From: an uncultured Lachnospiraceae bacterium
GTDB taxonomy: Bacteria; Bacillota; Clostridia; Lachnospirales; Lachnospiraceae
NCBI GenBank assembly: GCA_946546945.1
Contig: CAMNOU010000005.1
Location: 62,001 to 126,000 of the forward strand
Reading direction: 5' to 3'
DNA length: 64,000 nt
How positions within the stretch are numbered: the first letter of the stretch is position 1; each line of letters opens with the position of its first letter. A program made the position numbers and the translations under genes. Below, in pieces: positions 26,490-36,489 of the stretch. Below the pieces are notes generated by a model. That model was not told the DNA's origin. It ran no database searches and saw nothing but the letters and a program-made list of their open reading frames with translations.

Positions 26490-27605
26490 TTATTCAAATT
26501 CTTCAAATGTGTACGGCAGATTCAGTTTATCCCTGACTTCCAGAATTTCTTTCTGAACAGCTTCTCCTACCGGAACGCCTTTGTCCTTCCGGTCCAGCCA
26601 TGCGTCATACTCTTTCTCCCCTGCCGTATAGATGCGGTCCTGACCGGGTGCTTTTTTCGATGCGCGAAGCGCACGGCAGATCTCGCCTGCTGTTTTCCGG
26701 AATACATCCTGTCCCATGAACGCATCGGGATCAACCACAAAGAAGAAATGTCCGAGATGATACATCTGCGGGCTTCCGTCTTCCGCGACGCCGGTCAGTG
26801 CCTTCATGAAGTTTCCGCCGGTCAGTGCCGCTGAGAGGATCTCCACAACTGCTGCGTAACCGTAGCCCTTATATCCGCAAAGTTCATCTCCCACTCCGCC
26901 AAGAGGCGCGAGTGCCGCGGTTCCGTCGACCAGCGCCTTCAGGATTGCTTCGCTGTCGGTCATGGTTTTGCCGTCCTGGGAAACAACCATCCCTGCCGGA
27001 GTGTCTTTCCCCTGACGCGCATAATACTCGATCTTTCCTCTCTGTACGATCGAGGTCGCACAGTCGATGCAGAACGGGAATTCCTCATCGGTCGGGAAGG
27101 CAAAGGTCAGCGGGTTTGTACCCATCATATTTTCTACACCGAATGTCGGCGCGATGGACGGTCTCGCATTCGTTCCCGTCAGTCCGATCATGCCTTCTTT
27201 GCTGGCCATGGTAGCCCAGTATCCGGCAATCCCGTAATGTGTGGAATTCTTGATTGCGCCGCCGGCCATACCGTATTTTTTTGCCTTTTCGATCAGCTTC
27301 TCCATCATATGATAGCTTGCTACCATGCCCATGCCGTCATGTGCATCCATAACGACCGTCGTCGGTGTCTCCTTCAGGATCTCGATCTCGGTCTTCGGCA
27401 GAAGCGTTCCCTTTACGATGCGGTCGATGTAAATCGGTTTAAACCGGTTGCATCCGTGGCTCTCGATTCCGCGCCGGTCAGACTCCAGCAGAACATCCGC
27501 GCAGATCTTTGCATCCTCACGCGGTACGCCATAGCCGGCAAAAGCGTCGATCAAAAAAGCATTCATCTTTTCCCATGATACATAAGGTCTTGTTTCCATT
27601 ATCAT
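26490..27605 (-). CDS. Ldh2-family NAD(P)H-dependent 2-hydroxyacid dehydrogenase (malate/L-lactate dehydrogenase type)
   Basis: A 371-residue protein of the YlbC/ComC/malate-dehydrogenase type-2 family. Recognisable segments are SDRRGIESHGCNRF near residue 48, AGGAIKNSTHYGIAGYW near residue 116 and the region GTNPLTFAFPT. Members reduce 2-oxoacids such as oxaloacetate, ureidoglycolate or 2,3-diketogulonate with NAD(P)H. The substrate cannot be assigned. ATG 27605 and ATG 27599 both fit the AAGGAGAGG ribosome site. Clostripain gene lies 25 bases upstream, same strand. Confidence 0.85.
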   Translation of the reverse strand: MIMETRPYVSWEKMNAFLIDAFAGYGVPREDAKICADVLLESDRRGIESHGCNRFKPIYIDRIVKGTLLPKTEIEILKETPTTVVMDAHDGMGMVASYHMMEKLIEKAKKYGMAGGAIKNSTHYGIAGYWATMASKEGMIGLTGTNARPSIAPTFGVENMMGTNPLTFAFPTDEEFPFCIDCATSIVQRGKIEYYARQGKDTPAGMVVSQDGKTMTDSEAILKALVDGTAALAPLGGVGDELCGYKGYGYAAVVEILSAALTGGNFMKALTGVAEDGSPQMYHLGHFFFVVDPDAFMGQDVFRKTAGEICRALRASKKAPGQDRIYTAGEKEYDAWLDRKDKGVPVGEAVQKEILEVRDKLNLPYTFEEFE

Positions 27606-27630
27606 AACCTCTCCTTATAAAAAATTTTCC

Positions 27631-30132
27631 CTATTCCTCAATGATCCGCATCGGCGTCCAGTAGGATTCGCCATACAGATCCGTAAACAGATAGGATGCC
27701 AGAACATCTCCACTGCCTACCGGCAGGTTCTCGATCACCATATCCTCCATCGGTCCGCTCACCGTCATGGTCTCTCCCAGATTGTAGCGTGCCGAATAAT
27801 TGCCGTCATAATCATAGAAGTCACACAGGAAGTCAATCTGATCTCCCTCCTGCAGCTCCGTCAGATTTTTTGCGACCGTATCTGTCTCACCGTCCACATA
27901 ATCATAAGCGGCACCGGCCACATATCCATCCGGATGCTCTGTATCAAAGACCAGAATCAGATTGACCGCGGTACCATTCAGCTGGGCCGGAACCCGTCCG
28001 GTAATCGTGTACTGATCCGAATCTCCGGTCATGCTTACTCTGTAATACGCGACGATCTGTCCGTCGATGGAAAGCCAGGTCCGGTCTGAAGGCTCCAGAA
28101 GATTGCCGTCATCGTCAAAATCAAAGACATTATCCATACCGAGCTCTACATATCCCTCGCCATCGTCATAGAACATGTTCAGATCCAGATTCTGTACAAG
28201 GCTCCACTGTTCCTCCGGGAGCATGACTGCTGCCTGTCCCGCATCGTTTTCCTGCCATACCAGATTCATCGGATCAAACTGATTATCCGCGATATACTCC
28301 GAAGCGGTATCTACATCCAGAGCCTGCGACAGAAACGCAGTATTGCTGCGGTCAAGACCGAGAGATCCCAGAAGGCTGCTGCCCGTCCCGCTCGTCAGCA
28401 GGGAGCTGAGAAGCGATGAGATATCCGCCTGTCCCGGGAGACTGCCGGAAGAACTTCCCCCATAGGCGGATGTTCCTGTGCTTCCCATCCCGGTCAGCTG
28501 CTCTAACAGGCTGGTCGCCGGGCTTCCGTTCTGCTGCGCGCTGTGCTGGGAAACAACCTGACCGGCCACCTCCATGGAAGCAAACTCCTGAATGCAGCGT
28601 GTATACTCCTCATCCATCCCGATCGCCTGATACGTATTGACCATCGAATCGACCTTCGATGTCCTCTGATACGGGAAATAAATAGAAAGTCCGTATGCAT
28701 TCGTCATAGAGGAAGAAGTCTGGTTATACTTTATCGATCCCAGAAGAGCCTGTGCCAGTGCCTCTCCTTCTTCTGTACCCATCTTTTTGCTCAGATGCAC
28801 CAGATCCACCTGATCGATCCGGCTGGACGCGGCAAATTCTCTCGCTGTACCGCGGGCATTCGATACCGTCCGGTAGTCTTTCTCTCTGATCAGACCGGAG
28901 ACAGATTTTGAAAAATCGGTCAGTGTCTGCGGGACCGAAGTCTGCAATTCTGCCAGATCCACCACAGACAGGGTGGTACTCTGTCCGGGCACGGTCTTCG
29001 CGCACGCGTTTGTAAAAGAATCTACGATTTCTTTACCCAGTGTCAGGGTGTCCATTGAGGGATCTGCCGAGAAATCTGTCAGCCAGTCCGTGTAGTACCA
29101 GCCAACACCCGGCTCTGCCTCCTCGGAAGCGATCATGTAGTCCGCATACTGGCCGACCACGAGCCCCGTCTCCACGGTCGCCATCAGGCAGGCGTCAAAC
29201 CCGACAAAGTCAAAAGTCACGCCGGAATCTCTGAGCGCCGTATTGATCCCGGAAAGAGTCATCGATCCGGAATTCGGGAACTTCTGATCATAGCCGTATC
29301 CGCTGTTCGATCCCCCGCCATGATCCCAGAAGATCAGGTCGTAGCGGTTTGCCGGATAATTCTGCGACGCCCACTTCACAAAGGAAGAGAGTGTCGACGG
29401 ATCCGTCATGGGCACACTTCCCGCATTCTGCATCACACAGCTCATCTGTCCATTCTGAATCTTGTAGATCTGGTTGGTACTGCTGCTCACGACATTATTC
29501 TGCCACTGCGTACATCCGCCGGTGTATATCAGCAGATTGATATGGCTGCCGACCTCAGCGTTCAGCATCTCCTGCAGATCGCGGCTCGCCATCGCACTTC
29601 TTGACTCCAGATCCGTCCCGCACATATATACCATAATCGTGGCTGTGTCCTGTCCGCCTCCGAGAATCGAGGTCCGCTTCGGACGCGCGCCTTCCGCAAC
29701 GGTCGTATCGAGCATGCCCCGGTTGTCAAGGCCGCCCTCCCAGTCAGATACGGCAGAAGCTCCGCCGCCGCCAAAATAATCCGTGTAATCCGTGCTGCTG
29801 CCGAACAGACTGCTGATTCCGCCGGAAGGACTTCCTGTCCCCTGTGAATAACTGCCGTCCGTCAGGCCGCCGCATCCTCCCCTGGAAAGCAGAAAGATGA
29901 TGAGAATGATCACAATCACTCCGCCGCCTAATCCGCCTCCCATCAGGCCCCGGTTTCCTCCATTTCGTCCGGATCCGCCGCCGCTGTTAAAATTGCCCGA
30001 AGGTCTCCCGCTTCCGTGATTCGGTCCGCTTCCGCTTCCAACGGGACCTCCGGCCTGTCCGGAGCCGCGCCGGTTCACACCGGATCCGCCGGTGCCCACA
30101 TGCTTTTGTCTGCCTGTCGGTCTGTTGTCCAT
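27631..30132 (-). CDS. Membrane-anchored clostripain-family cysteine peptidase (C11)
   Basis: An 833-residue protein. Residues 1-68 are an unusual Gly/Ser/Asn/Arg-rich segment, followed by a single membrane helix (VIVIILIIFLL), a low-complexity linker, and a peptidase C11 domain from about residue 165 (TIMVYMCGTDLES). Catalytic His and Cys are in FWDHGGG and GFDACLMATVE. The C-terminal 250 residues form an extra domain of unknown role with Asp/Gly/Tyr-rich strands. With a positively charged N-terminus inside, the peptidase should face outward. C11 enzymes cut after basic residues and often self-activate. Confidence 0.88.
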   Translation of the reverse strand: MDNRPTGRQKHVGTGGSGVNRRGSGQAGGPVGSGSGPNHGSGRPSGNFNSGGGSGRNGGNRGLMGGGLGGGVIVIILIIFLLSRGGCGGLTDGSYSQGTGSPSGGISSLFGSSTDYTDYFGGGGASAVSDWEGGLDNRGMLDTTVAEGARPKRTSILGGGQDTATIMVYMCGTDLESRSAMASRDLQEMLNAEVGSHINLLIYTGGCTQWQNNVVSSSTNQIYKIQNGQMSCVMQNAGSVPMTDPSTLSSFVKWASQNYPANRYDLIFWDHGGGSNSGYGYDQKFPNSGSMTLSGINTALRDSGVTFDFVGFDACLMATVETGLVVGQYADYMIASEEAEPGVGWYYTDWLTDFSADPSMDTLTLGKEIVDSFTNACAKTVPGQSTTLSVVDLAELQTSVPQTLTDFSKSVSGLIREKDYRTVSNARGTAREFAASSRIDQVDLVHLSKKMGTEEGEALAQALLGSIKYNQTSSSMTNAYGLSIYFPYQRTSKVDSMVNTYQAIGMDEEYTRCIQEFASMEVAGQVVSQHSAQQNGSPATSLLEQLTGMGSTGTSAYGGSSSGSLPGQADISSLLSSLLTSGTGSSLLGSLGLDRSNTAFLSQALDVDTASEYIADNQFDPMNLVWQENDAGQAAVMLPEEQWSLVQNLDLNMFYDDGEGYVELGMDNVFDFDDDGNLLEPSDRTWLSIDGQIVAYYRVSMTGDSDQYTITGRVPAQLNGTAVNLILVFDTEHPDGYVAGAAYDYVDGETDTVAKNLTELQEGDQIDFLCDFYDYDGNYSARYNLGETMTVSGPMEDMVIENLPVGSGDVLASYLFTDLYGESYWTPMRIIEE

Positions 30133-30211
30133 AATACCCCCCTGTCATCCATTTTCGTTACTCCCGCCTGACGTTCTGTTTGTTTTAAGCGGGAGGTATT
30201 TCCCCTCTGTT

Positions 30212-30383
30212 CAAGTCTCGCTCACGAGACTTGGCGCGGGTGCTAGACGTCCGGGGGACGTCTGTTCAGCACCGACCGTAGCGGAGCGAAGATCGGGTCA
30301 GCGTCAGCTGACATCTTCCAAACCGAATTCCTGCGCATCCTCGCGGAGCGTTTATCTCAGTGGGGGTCTCTCACACTGAGATG
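30212..30383. repeat. Modular palindromic repeat, copy A
   Basis: The intergenic stretch of 325 bases between the clostripain start and the glutamine-type ATPase gene holds a 172-bp element made of hairpin modules: CAAGTCTCGCTCACGAGACTTG at one end, AGACGTCC/GGACGTCT, then a conserved core of about 70 bp including GTCAGCTGAC, and an ATCTCAGTG...CACTGAGAT end. The same modules occur in reverse orientation at 37331-37506. No ORF. Copy A has a 55-bp insertion after the first hairpin that copy B lacks. Confidence 0.8.
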
Positions 30384-30457
30384 ATATCATGAATACAAAC
30401 AAATTACAACGTTTCACAGGTGGGAAAGCGGAAACGGAACTTGCGTTTACATAGTGT

Positions 30458-31198
30458 TTACAGTACCTTGCTCAGGAAGTCCTGCGCCCGCGCGCTTTTC
30501 GGATTCGAGAAAAACAATTCCGGAGTATTCTCCTCAACCACTTTCCCCTCATCAATGAACAGCACTCTGGTTCCGACCTCTCTGGCAAAGCCGATCTCAT
30601 GAGTAACGACCGCCATCGTCATCCCGTCATCCGCAAGCGCTTTCATCAAATCCAGCACTTCTCCGACCATTTCCGGGTCGAGCGCGCTGGTCGGCTCGTC
30701 AAAGAGCATCATCTTCGGGTTCATTGCCAGCGCACGGATAATGGCGATTCTTTGCTTCTGCCCGCCGGAAAGCGAGGACGGATATGCCTCCGCCTTTTCC
30801 ATCAGGCCGACTCTTTTCAATAGTTCGTCCGCCTTTTCATTCGCTTCTTCCGCATTCATCCGTCCGGTGCGGATGGGCGCGAGCGTGATATTTTTCCTGA
30901 CCGTCATATTCGGAAACAGGTTAAAATGCTGGAAAACCATTCCCATATGCTGCCGGATCGTATTGATATCTACTCCGGGATCCGTAATCTCTGTCCCGTC
31001 AAAAAAGATTCTTCCCGCTGTAGGAACTTCCAGCAGATTCAGGCAGCGCAGGAATGTGGACTTTCCGGAACCGGACGGTCCCAGAATCACCACCTTTTCT
31101 CCTGCCCGGATATCTTCCGAGATGTCATTTAATACTATTTTTTCTCCGAATGCCTTTTTCAAGTGCTCCACCCGGATTAATGCATTAGCGTCTGTCAC
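30458..31198 (-). CDS. glnQ: Polar amino-acid ABC transporter ATPase
   Basis: A 246-residue ATPase with Walker [10 protein letters not shown], signature [14 protein letters not shown] and Walker [13 protein letters not shown], typical of the GlnQ/HisP class that energises uptake of polar amino acids. The start is a GTG at 31198 inside the end of the permease gene (14-base overlap), with AAGGAGG about ten bases upstream. Works with the permease and lipoprotein encoded just upstream. Substrate could be glutamine, cystine or another polar amino acid. Confidence 0.92.
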   Translation of the reverse strand: MTDANALIRVEHLKKAFGEKIVLNDISEDIRAGEKVVILGPSGSGKSTFLRCLNLLEVPTAGRIFFDGTEITDPGVDINTIRQHMGMVFQHFNLFPNMTVRKNITLAPIRTGRMNAEEANEKADELLKRVGLMEKAEAYPSSLSGGQKQRIAIIRALAMNPKMMLFDEPTSALDPEMVGEVLDLMKALADDGMTMAVVTHEIGFAREVGTRVLFIDEGKVVEENTPELFFSNPKSARAQDFLSKVL

Positions 31199-31883
31199 TG
31201 CGGCGAAGCCTCCTTTCTGCGATTCCCAGAAGCCATGTCATGATCATGACTACAACCAGATACATAATGGCGATCCCGATAAACGGCACCAGCGCCTGGA
31301 AAGTCTTGGACTGGATCTGCATGGCTACTTTCGTTAAATCCGCCAGCCCGATGACCGTCACCAGAGATGTATCCTTAAAGAGGGTGATCATCTCATTGCC
31401 GAGGGCCGGCAATATATTCTTGACCGCCTGCGGGATAATGATATCCTTCATAACGGTTCCATACCGCATTCCCAGCGACCGTCCGGCCTCCATCTGTCCC
31501 ACATCAATCGACATGATGCCGCCGCGGATAATCTCGGAAACATAGGCGCCGGAGTTGATGCCGAGCGCCAGAATGGCAATCAGGATCAGATGCCTGCTGG
31601 CCGAAAAAATGACGAAACCGAAAATCAGCAGCTGCACCATCATGGGCGTTCCGCGGATCACCGTAATATAAATCTTGCATATCAAATTAATAACAGCCAG
31701 TCCCGGATTCCCGGAACCAGTCTTCTGCTGGTCATATTTTGTGCGGACGATTGCTACCAGGATGCCCAGAACCACGCCCAGCGCCAGTGCTCCCAGCATG
31801 ACGCGAAAAGATACGGTCAGGCCCTGCAGATACAGCTTCCATCTTCCGCCCGTCACGAAGCTTTGTATTAACTGTTCTTTCAA
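31185..31883 (-). CDS. Polar amino-acid ABC transporter permease (HisM/GlnP type)
   Basis: A 232-residue protein with about five membrane helices and the permease-ATPase contact motif [33 protein letters not shown]. The start appears to be a TTG at 31883 behind GGGGAGG; no better ATG exists at the N-terminus. It probably forms a homodimeric pore with the ATPase encoded next. Confidence 0.9.
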   Translation of the reverse strand: MKEQLIQSFVTGGRWKLYLQGLTVSFRVMLGALALGVVLGILVAIVRTKYDQQKTGSGNPGLAVINLICKIYITVIRGTPMMVQLLIFGFVIFSASRHLILIAILALGINSGAYVSEIIRGGIMSIDVGQMEAGRSLGMRYGTVMKDIIIPQAVKNILPALGNEMITLFKDTSLVTVIGLADLTKVAMQIQSKTFQALVPFIGIAIMYLVVVMIMTWLLGIAERRLRRSDRR

Positions 31884-31919
31884 ATCTCCATCCTCCCCGT
31901 AATCAATCAGAGTAACAAA

Positions 31920-31947
31920 GAAGGGCAGTTACAAAAAACTGCCCTTC
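31920..31947 (-). terminator. Hairpin between binding-protein and permease genes
   Basis: An 11-bp stem (GAAGGGCAGTT/AACTGCCCTTC) with a weak T-rich tail on the minus strand. Such a partial terminator would keep binding-protein mRNA in excess over the permease and ATPase. Confidence 0.65.
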
Positions 31948-31964
31948 TCAATCGTCATGATTTC

Positions 31965-32819
31965 TTATTCTGCATTGATATATTTGTCAACGATGGTCTG
32001 AACGGTACCATCCTCGATCAGTTCTTTCAGTGCGCCATTGACAGCATCAAGAAGTGCCGTATTGTCTTTTGCGATACCGATCGCGTAATCCTCAACGGTA
32101 AACTCGGTATCCAGGATCTTCAGTCCCTCGTTGTTCGCAACAAAAGACTTTGCCGGCTCATTGTCAATGACTACACAGTCAACCTTGCCGCCAATCAGTG
32201 CCTGAACAGCCATTGCCCCATTGGTATACGCGATAACATGATCCGCTCCATATCCGCCTTCTTCCACATCTGCGGAGCAGTAGTTGTATCCTGTCGTCCC
32301 TTCCTGGCAGCCGATCATTTTGTCATTTGCCAGATCATCCACGGTCTGGATATCGGAACCCTCCGGAACAATAATAACCTGCACGCCGGTGGAGTAACTG
32401 TCCGTAAAGTCAACATTCTGCTTACGTTCTTCGCTTACTGTCATGCCGGCCATTGCCATATCCGCTTTTCCATTCTGAACTGCTGTCAGAACTGCGGAAA
32501 AATCCATGTCGTCAACGACCAGTTCAAGACCAAGCTTGTCTGCGATCGCATCGGCGATCTCTACATCGATTCCCTCAAAGGAACCATCATCTGCGACCAT
32601 CTCATAGGGAGCGAATACCGCATTGGTCGCCATATGCAGTTTTCCGTCCTCCACCGTCTCAAAATCTCCGGCAGTGCTGTCTCCACTCTCTTTTGCTGCA
32701 GAAGTGTCTGCCGCAGCACCTGCACCGCTGGTTCCCTTTGATGAGCCGCAGGCAGCCATTCCGAACATCATCACCGCGGCTGCACCGACCGCCATTGCTT
32801 TTACTATTCTCTTTTTCAT
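31965..32819 (-). CDS. Amino-acid ABC transporter substrate-binding lipoprotein
   Basis: A 284-residue family-3 solute-binding protein. The N-terminus is a lipoprotein signal peptide with lipobox GMAAC (Cys24), then a Ser/Gly/Ala linker. The mature domain carries the family signature DGSFEGIDVEIADAIADKLG and NVDFTDSYSTG. It captures a polar amino acid outside the membrane for the permease next to it. Exact ligand unknown. Confidence 0.93.
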   Translation of the reverse strand: MKKRIVKAMAVGAAAVMMFGMAACGSSKGTSGAGAAADTSAAKESGDSTAGDFETVEDGKLHMATNAVFAPYEMVADDGSFEGIDVEIADAIADKLGLELVVDDMDFSAVLTAVQNGKADMAMAGMTVSEERKQNVDFTDSYSTGVQVIIVPEGSDIQTVDDLANDKMIGCQEGTTGYNYCSADVEEGGYGADHVIAYTNGAMAVQALIGGKVDCVVIDNEPAKSFVANNEGLKILDTEFTVEDYAIGIAKDNTALLDAVNGALKELIEDGTVQTIVDKYINAE

Positions 32820-33007
32820 CTCGTGACCTCCAGGTAATCTTTTTCAGATGCGGAGCAGTAAACACAATATCCCGGCTCCTGTGAAGTCCCGTCCCTGTTG
32901 TCTGATATCACCGACCGCTCCAAATCTTTACCATCGTAGCACAAAACATGTATAAAAACAATCATCATTTTTATAAATATACAACTTTCAGCAGGGCATT
33001 GAATAAA

Positions 33008-34816
33008 TTAATCCATATTTTCCAGAAACGCGCCGGTCTGGCGGTCCCACAGTCTTGCATACTCTCCTCCTTTTTCCAGAAGGCTGGCGTGCGTGCCGTC
33101 CTCACTGATTCCTCCGTCAGACAGCACAAGTATGCGGTCCAGCGCCGCAACGGTCGAGAGGCGGTGTGCCACAACGATGGAAGTACGTCCTTTCATCAGT
33201 GTGACCAGAGCATCCTGCACCAGTTTTTCAGACTCGGAATCCAGGGCGCTGGTCGCCTCATCCAGGATCAGGATCGGGGCGTCGGTCAGAATCGCTCTTG
33301 CAATGGCAATTCGCTGGCGCTGTCCGCCGGACAGCTTTATGCCCCGCTCTCCGACCAGAGTGTCAAATCCGTCCGGAAGTTTTTCTATAAACTCAAGCGC
33401 ATTCGCGTCGATTGCGGCATGCCGGATCTGCTCCATTGATGCATCCGGTTTTCCATAAGCGATATTCTCCCGGATCGTCCTGTGGAACAGCAGCGCTTCC
33501 TGCGGCACATAGGCGATCTGGCGGCGGAGGGACTGCTGTGTACAGCGGGAAATATCCTGACCGTCCACCATGATCGTACCATTCTGAATGTCGGAGAGCC
33601 GCAGCAGAAGTTTTGTAAGCGTCGTTTTTCCTGAACCTGAACGCCCCACCAGACCGATCCGCTGACCCGCAGGGATTTCCATTGAAAAATCATCAAACAC
33701 CTTGTCATCCGTATCTTTCACATCCTCATACCGGAATGTCAGATTCCGGATCGAGATGGCGCCATCCGTGACCTTCAGCGGCTGTGCGCCCTCGATGTCT
33801 TCCACCAGTGTGGGGGCATCAAGGATCATGGTCATCTCCGCAGCATCACCGAACACACGGTTCAGCCTCTGCATGGTTGAATTGATCATGTTGAAGCGGC
33901 CGGTCAGCTGGAAGGTGTATGTAAACATCATGATCAGCGTGCCTGCAGAAATACCAAACCAGGCATTCCCTCCGGATATGAAAATGGTAACAATGATCAT
34001 GATGATCACGATAATCGACGAAGAGATCGCGCCAATCGTAGTCGACGCGCGCATCCGTCTGGAATCATGGCGCACGACCTTTTCATTGGTTTTGTTAAAA
34101 ATCGTCCGCTCATAGTCTTCCCTGCCGCAGGTCTTTACTGCAAGAATATTGGTAACCGAATCCGACAGTTCACCGGAGAGCTCATTCTGGGCCGCGGCCG
34201 CCCGTGCATTCAGCGGCAGCACCCGTTTGTACATGAGATAAGCGATGACCGTATAGATGACCAGCAGAATGCACAGAAGCCCGACATACAGCGGGACCGG
34301 CCTGATGAGCATGACGATAATCATAAACACGGAGAAAATCAGCGGCAGGACAGAATAGATCCACACTTCCATCAGCTGCGAGTACGCTCCCAAGAACCGG
34401 GTCGTCTGGCTGACAAGAGACCCTCCGAACCGGTTCGTGTGAAATGTCATCGACTGGTTCGACAGGGTATCAAAGCAGTGCGTAGCCAGATCATAATTCG
34501 CCCTGATCTCCATCTTCCAGCATGCATAGTCCTGCAGCTTTGAGCACAGCTGCCCCAGGGCATTGACGATAATGAGCGCCGCTATATACGGTCCGAACAC
34601 CCGGAACACCTGATCAGCGGCGACCGGTTCCTCTGCAATGCGGTCGACTATTTTTCCAAAATAATAACTGTTGGCATATGTCAGCAGTCCGACATACCCC
34701 ATCGTAGAAATGACGCCTAAGAGAAACATTCCCATCTGCGTCTTTGTCACGCCCCAGAAATAATAAAGTGTACGTCTTGCCGTGGAGCGTTTCTGTTTCT
34801 TATTCCTTTTTTCCAT
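33008..34816 (-). CDS. ABC exporter, fused membrane and ATPase domains
   Basis: A 602-residue half-transporter: a basic N-terminus, six membrane helices to about residue 320, and an ATPase with GRSGSGKTTL, LSGGQRQRIAIARA and ILILDEATSALDSES. It belongs with multidrug/lipid exporters of the MsbA/LmrA class. ATG 34816 (MEKRNKKQK) is chosen; the longer frame from 34924 would overlap the adenosyltransferase gene and has no ribosome site. No dedicated substrate gene nearby. Confidence 0.88.
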   Translation of the reverse strand: MEKRNKKQKRSTARRTLYYFWGVTKTQMGMFLLGVISTMGYVGLLTYANSYYFGKIVDRIAEEPVAADQVFRVFGPYIAALIIVNALGQLCSKLQDYACWKMEIRANYDLATHCFDTLSNQSMTFHTNRFGGSLVSQTTRFLGAYSQLMEVWIYSVLPLIFSVFMIIVMLIRPVPLYVGLLCILLVIYTVIAYLMYKRVLPLNARAAAAQNELSGELSDSVTNILAVKTCGREDYERTIFNKTNEKVVRHDSRRMRASTTIGAISSSIIVIIMIIVTIFISGGNAWFGISAGTLIMMFTYTFQLTGRFNMINSTMQRLNRVFGDAAEMTMILDAPTLVEDIEGAQPLKVTDGAISIRNLTFRYEDVKDTDDKVFDDFSMEIPAGQRIGLVGRSGSGKTTLTKLLLRLSDIQNGTIMVDGQDISRCTQQSLRRQIAYVPQEALLFHRTIRENIAYGKPDASMEQIRHAAIDANALEFIEKLPDGFDTLVGERGIKLSGGQRQRIAIARAILTDAPILILDEATSALDSESEKLVQDALVTLMKGRTSIVVAHRLSTVAALDRILVLSDGGISEDGTHASLLEKGGEYARLWDRQTGAFLENMD

Positions 34817-34883
34817 TCTTCTCTCTTTATCCTTAAAAATCAAGGCCGCCGCGCAAACTCCGTTCGTGCGGCAGCCTCTGCCA

Positions 34884-35408
34884 TCATCGTTCAATCCCTT
34901 CTCTTGCCGGAATCCTCCGGTCATAGGGGTGTTTTATCTTCCTGATCTCGGAAACATAATCTGCCAGTTCCACCAGCTCTTTTGCGGGATCCCTCCCGGT
35001 GAGCACCACTTCCAGCTCTTCCGGTTTATTCCGCAGGAACCCGAGGAGCCTGTCCCTGTCTATAAAATGCAGGTTGTACGCAGAAATCACCTCATCCAGA
35101 ATCAGTAGTCCGCAGGACGGATCTGCTGCTTTTGCAAGCAGGAGCTCCAGATAATCGGAATAGCTTTTCCTGGCCCGTTCCTTTGTCTCGTCATCCATCG
35201 CAAAAGAAAAGCCGAAGGATTCCTCATTGGAGCAGACCGATATGCCCGGAATCATTCTCAGCACGGCAATCTCTCCGGAACTTCCATCCTTTAAAAACTG
35301 TCCGAAGCAGACCCGGCCGCCATGCCCGGCGAACCGGACACTCAGCCCGACTGCCGCCGTCGTTTTCCCTTTTCCGTCCCCGGTATAAATGTGAATCAGT
35401 CCCGGCAT
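34884..35408 (-). CDS. Cob(I)yrinic acid a,c-diamide adenosyltransferase (CobA/BtuR type)
   Basis: A 174-residue P-loop protein with the ATP-binding sequence YTGDGKGKTTAAVGL near the N-terminus and LLILDEVISAYN in the middle, both diagnostic of the CobA/CobO/BtuR corrinoid adenosyltransferases. It transfers the adenosyl group of ATP to cobalt of a corrinoid, in synthesis or salvage of coenzyme B12. No other cobalamin genes are in the window. Ten bases separate it from the upstream MBL-fold gene, suggesting one operon. Confidence 0.9.
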   Translation of the reverse strand: MPGLIHIYTGDGKGKTTAAVGLSVRFAGHGGRVCFGQFLKDGSSGEIAVLRMIPGISVCSNEESFGFSFAMDDETKERARKSYSDYLELLLAKAADPSCGLLILDEVISAYNLHFIDRDRLLGFLRNKPEELEVVLTGRDPAKELVELADYVSEIRKIKHPYDRRIPAREGIER

Positions 35409-35418
35409 AACTCCTCCA

Positions 35419-36372
35419 TTATTTCCGCTTATATCCTGTCAGCATGGTCAGCACAAAACAAACCACCGTGCCCCATGCAAAAAACTTATGCCATTTCATG
35501 TAATCCGTTCCTTTCTTTTTCTCTGGCTTCTTTATTTCCGGATGGATCTCATCCCCGCAGTGTACATAGCGAAGCTGATCCCCCATGATTTTCTTCATGA
35601 CCCGGTAGGGCTTTTCACCCGTACAGTGGCCGGTGTAAAAAACAGTCCGATATTGCAGAAGGGCATGTGCCGTCTGCAGAATCTCTCTTGCGTCCTGCTC
35701 ACTGTAGTGATCCTTCCGCATCAGATGGAATCCGCTGATCACGATATCCGGATCCTCTCCGAAGCGCCTGCGGTACGTTTCCATCACATTCAGGATTCCG
35801 TGATGCGCACAGCCGGAAAACAGTACCCGGGTCTTTCCTTCCCGGATCACCAGACACTGTTCGTGAGAAAAATCATCCTGTACCAGGCGCCCGTCTTCTT
35901 TTTTCCTGAGAATACGGTTCGTTGAGGGAATCTGCGCATCACACTGATCAAAGGGAAACACGCGCAATTCCTCATCGATGATATACTCTCCCTCGAGAAG
36001 CCTGATCTGACCTGAGCCAAAAATCTCCTGCGGCAGACCGATATAGCGGGGAGACTTTTTCTCATCCGGACAGGAATAATACTCGCCGCATGCCGATTTT
36101 TGCATATATATACATGCGTCCGGATTCTTTTCCATAAAGAAGGGAAGACCGCCCCCGTGATCATAATGACCATGGCTCAGGATCACGGTATCCACTTCTT
36201 TTAAATCGATGCCCAGCGCTTCCGCATTTTTCAGAAAAAGATCAGATGCCCCGGTATCCATCAGAATCTTATGCTTCTTTGTCTCAATGTAGAAGCTGAG
36301 TCCGTGCTCTGTATCACACGATGCGGTTCCTGACGTATTTTCCACCAGATTCACAATCCTCAATATCCACAC
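35419..36372 (-). CDS. MBL-fold hydrolase (Rv1063c/ribonuclease-Z-like group) with hydrophobic C-terminal tail
   Basis: A 317-residue protein with the metal motif HGHYDHGGG (about residue 69) and further His in FSGCAHHGILN, FHLM and YTGHCTG. This matches 7,8-dihydropterin-6-methyl-4-(beta-D-ribofuranosyl)-aminobenzene-phosphate synthase-like MBL proteins. The last 26 residues, from MKWHKFFAWGT, form a hydrophobic helix with a basic end. An AAAGGA ribosome site lies nine bases before that internal ATG, so the tail could also be made as a separate small membrane protein. Initiation is either GTG 36372 or TTG 36363 (MRIVNLVEN), both weakly supported. Confidence 0.8.
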   Translation of the reverse strand: MWILRIVNLVENTSGTASCDTEHGLSFYIETKKHKILMDTGASDLFLKNAEALGIDLKEVDTVILSHGHYDHGGGLPFFMEKNPDACIYMQKSACGEYYSCPDEKKSPRYIGLPQEIFGSGQIRLLEGEYIIDEELRVFPFDQCDAQIPSTNRILRKKEDGRLVQDDFSHEQCLVIREGKTRVLFSGCAHHGILNVMETYRRRFGEDPDIVISGFHLMRKDHYSEQDAREILQTAHALLQYRTVFYTGHCTGEKPYRVMKKIMGDQLRYVHCGDEIHPEIKKPEKKKGTDYMKWHKFFAWGTVVCFVLTMLTGYKRK

Positions 36373-36489
36373 CCACTTTCGTACTTTTGTAAATGTTTGC
36401 TGTATGCTCTATTATACCATGTTTTCCTGCGAAAGGAAGATGTTTTTCAGTGACGCCTCTCTCCTGTGCGCCCTGATGAGGAATCCGGA

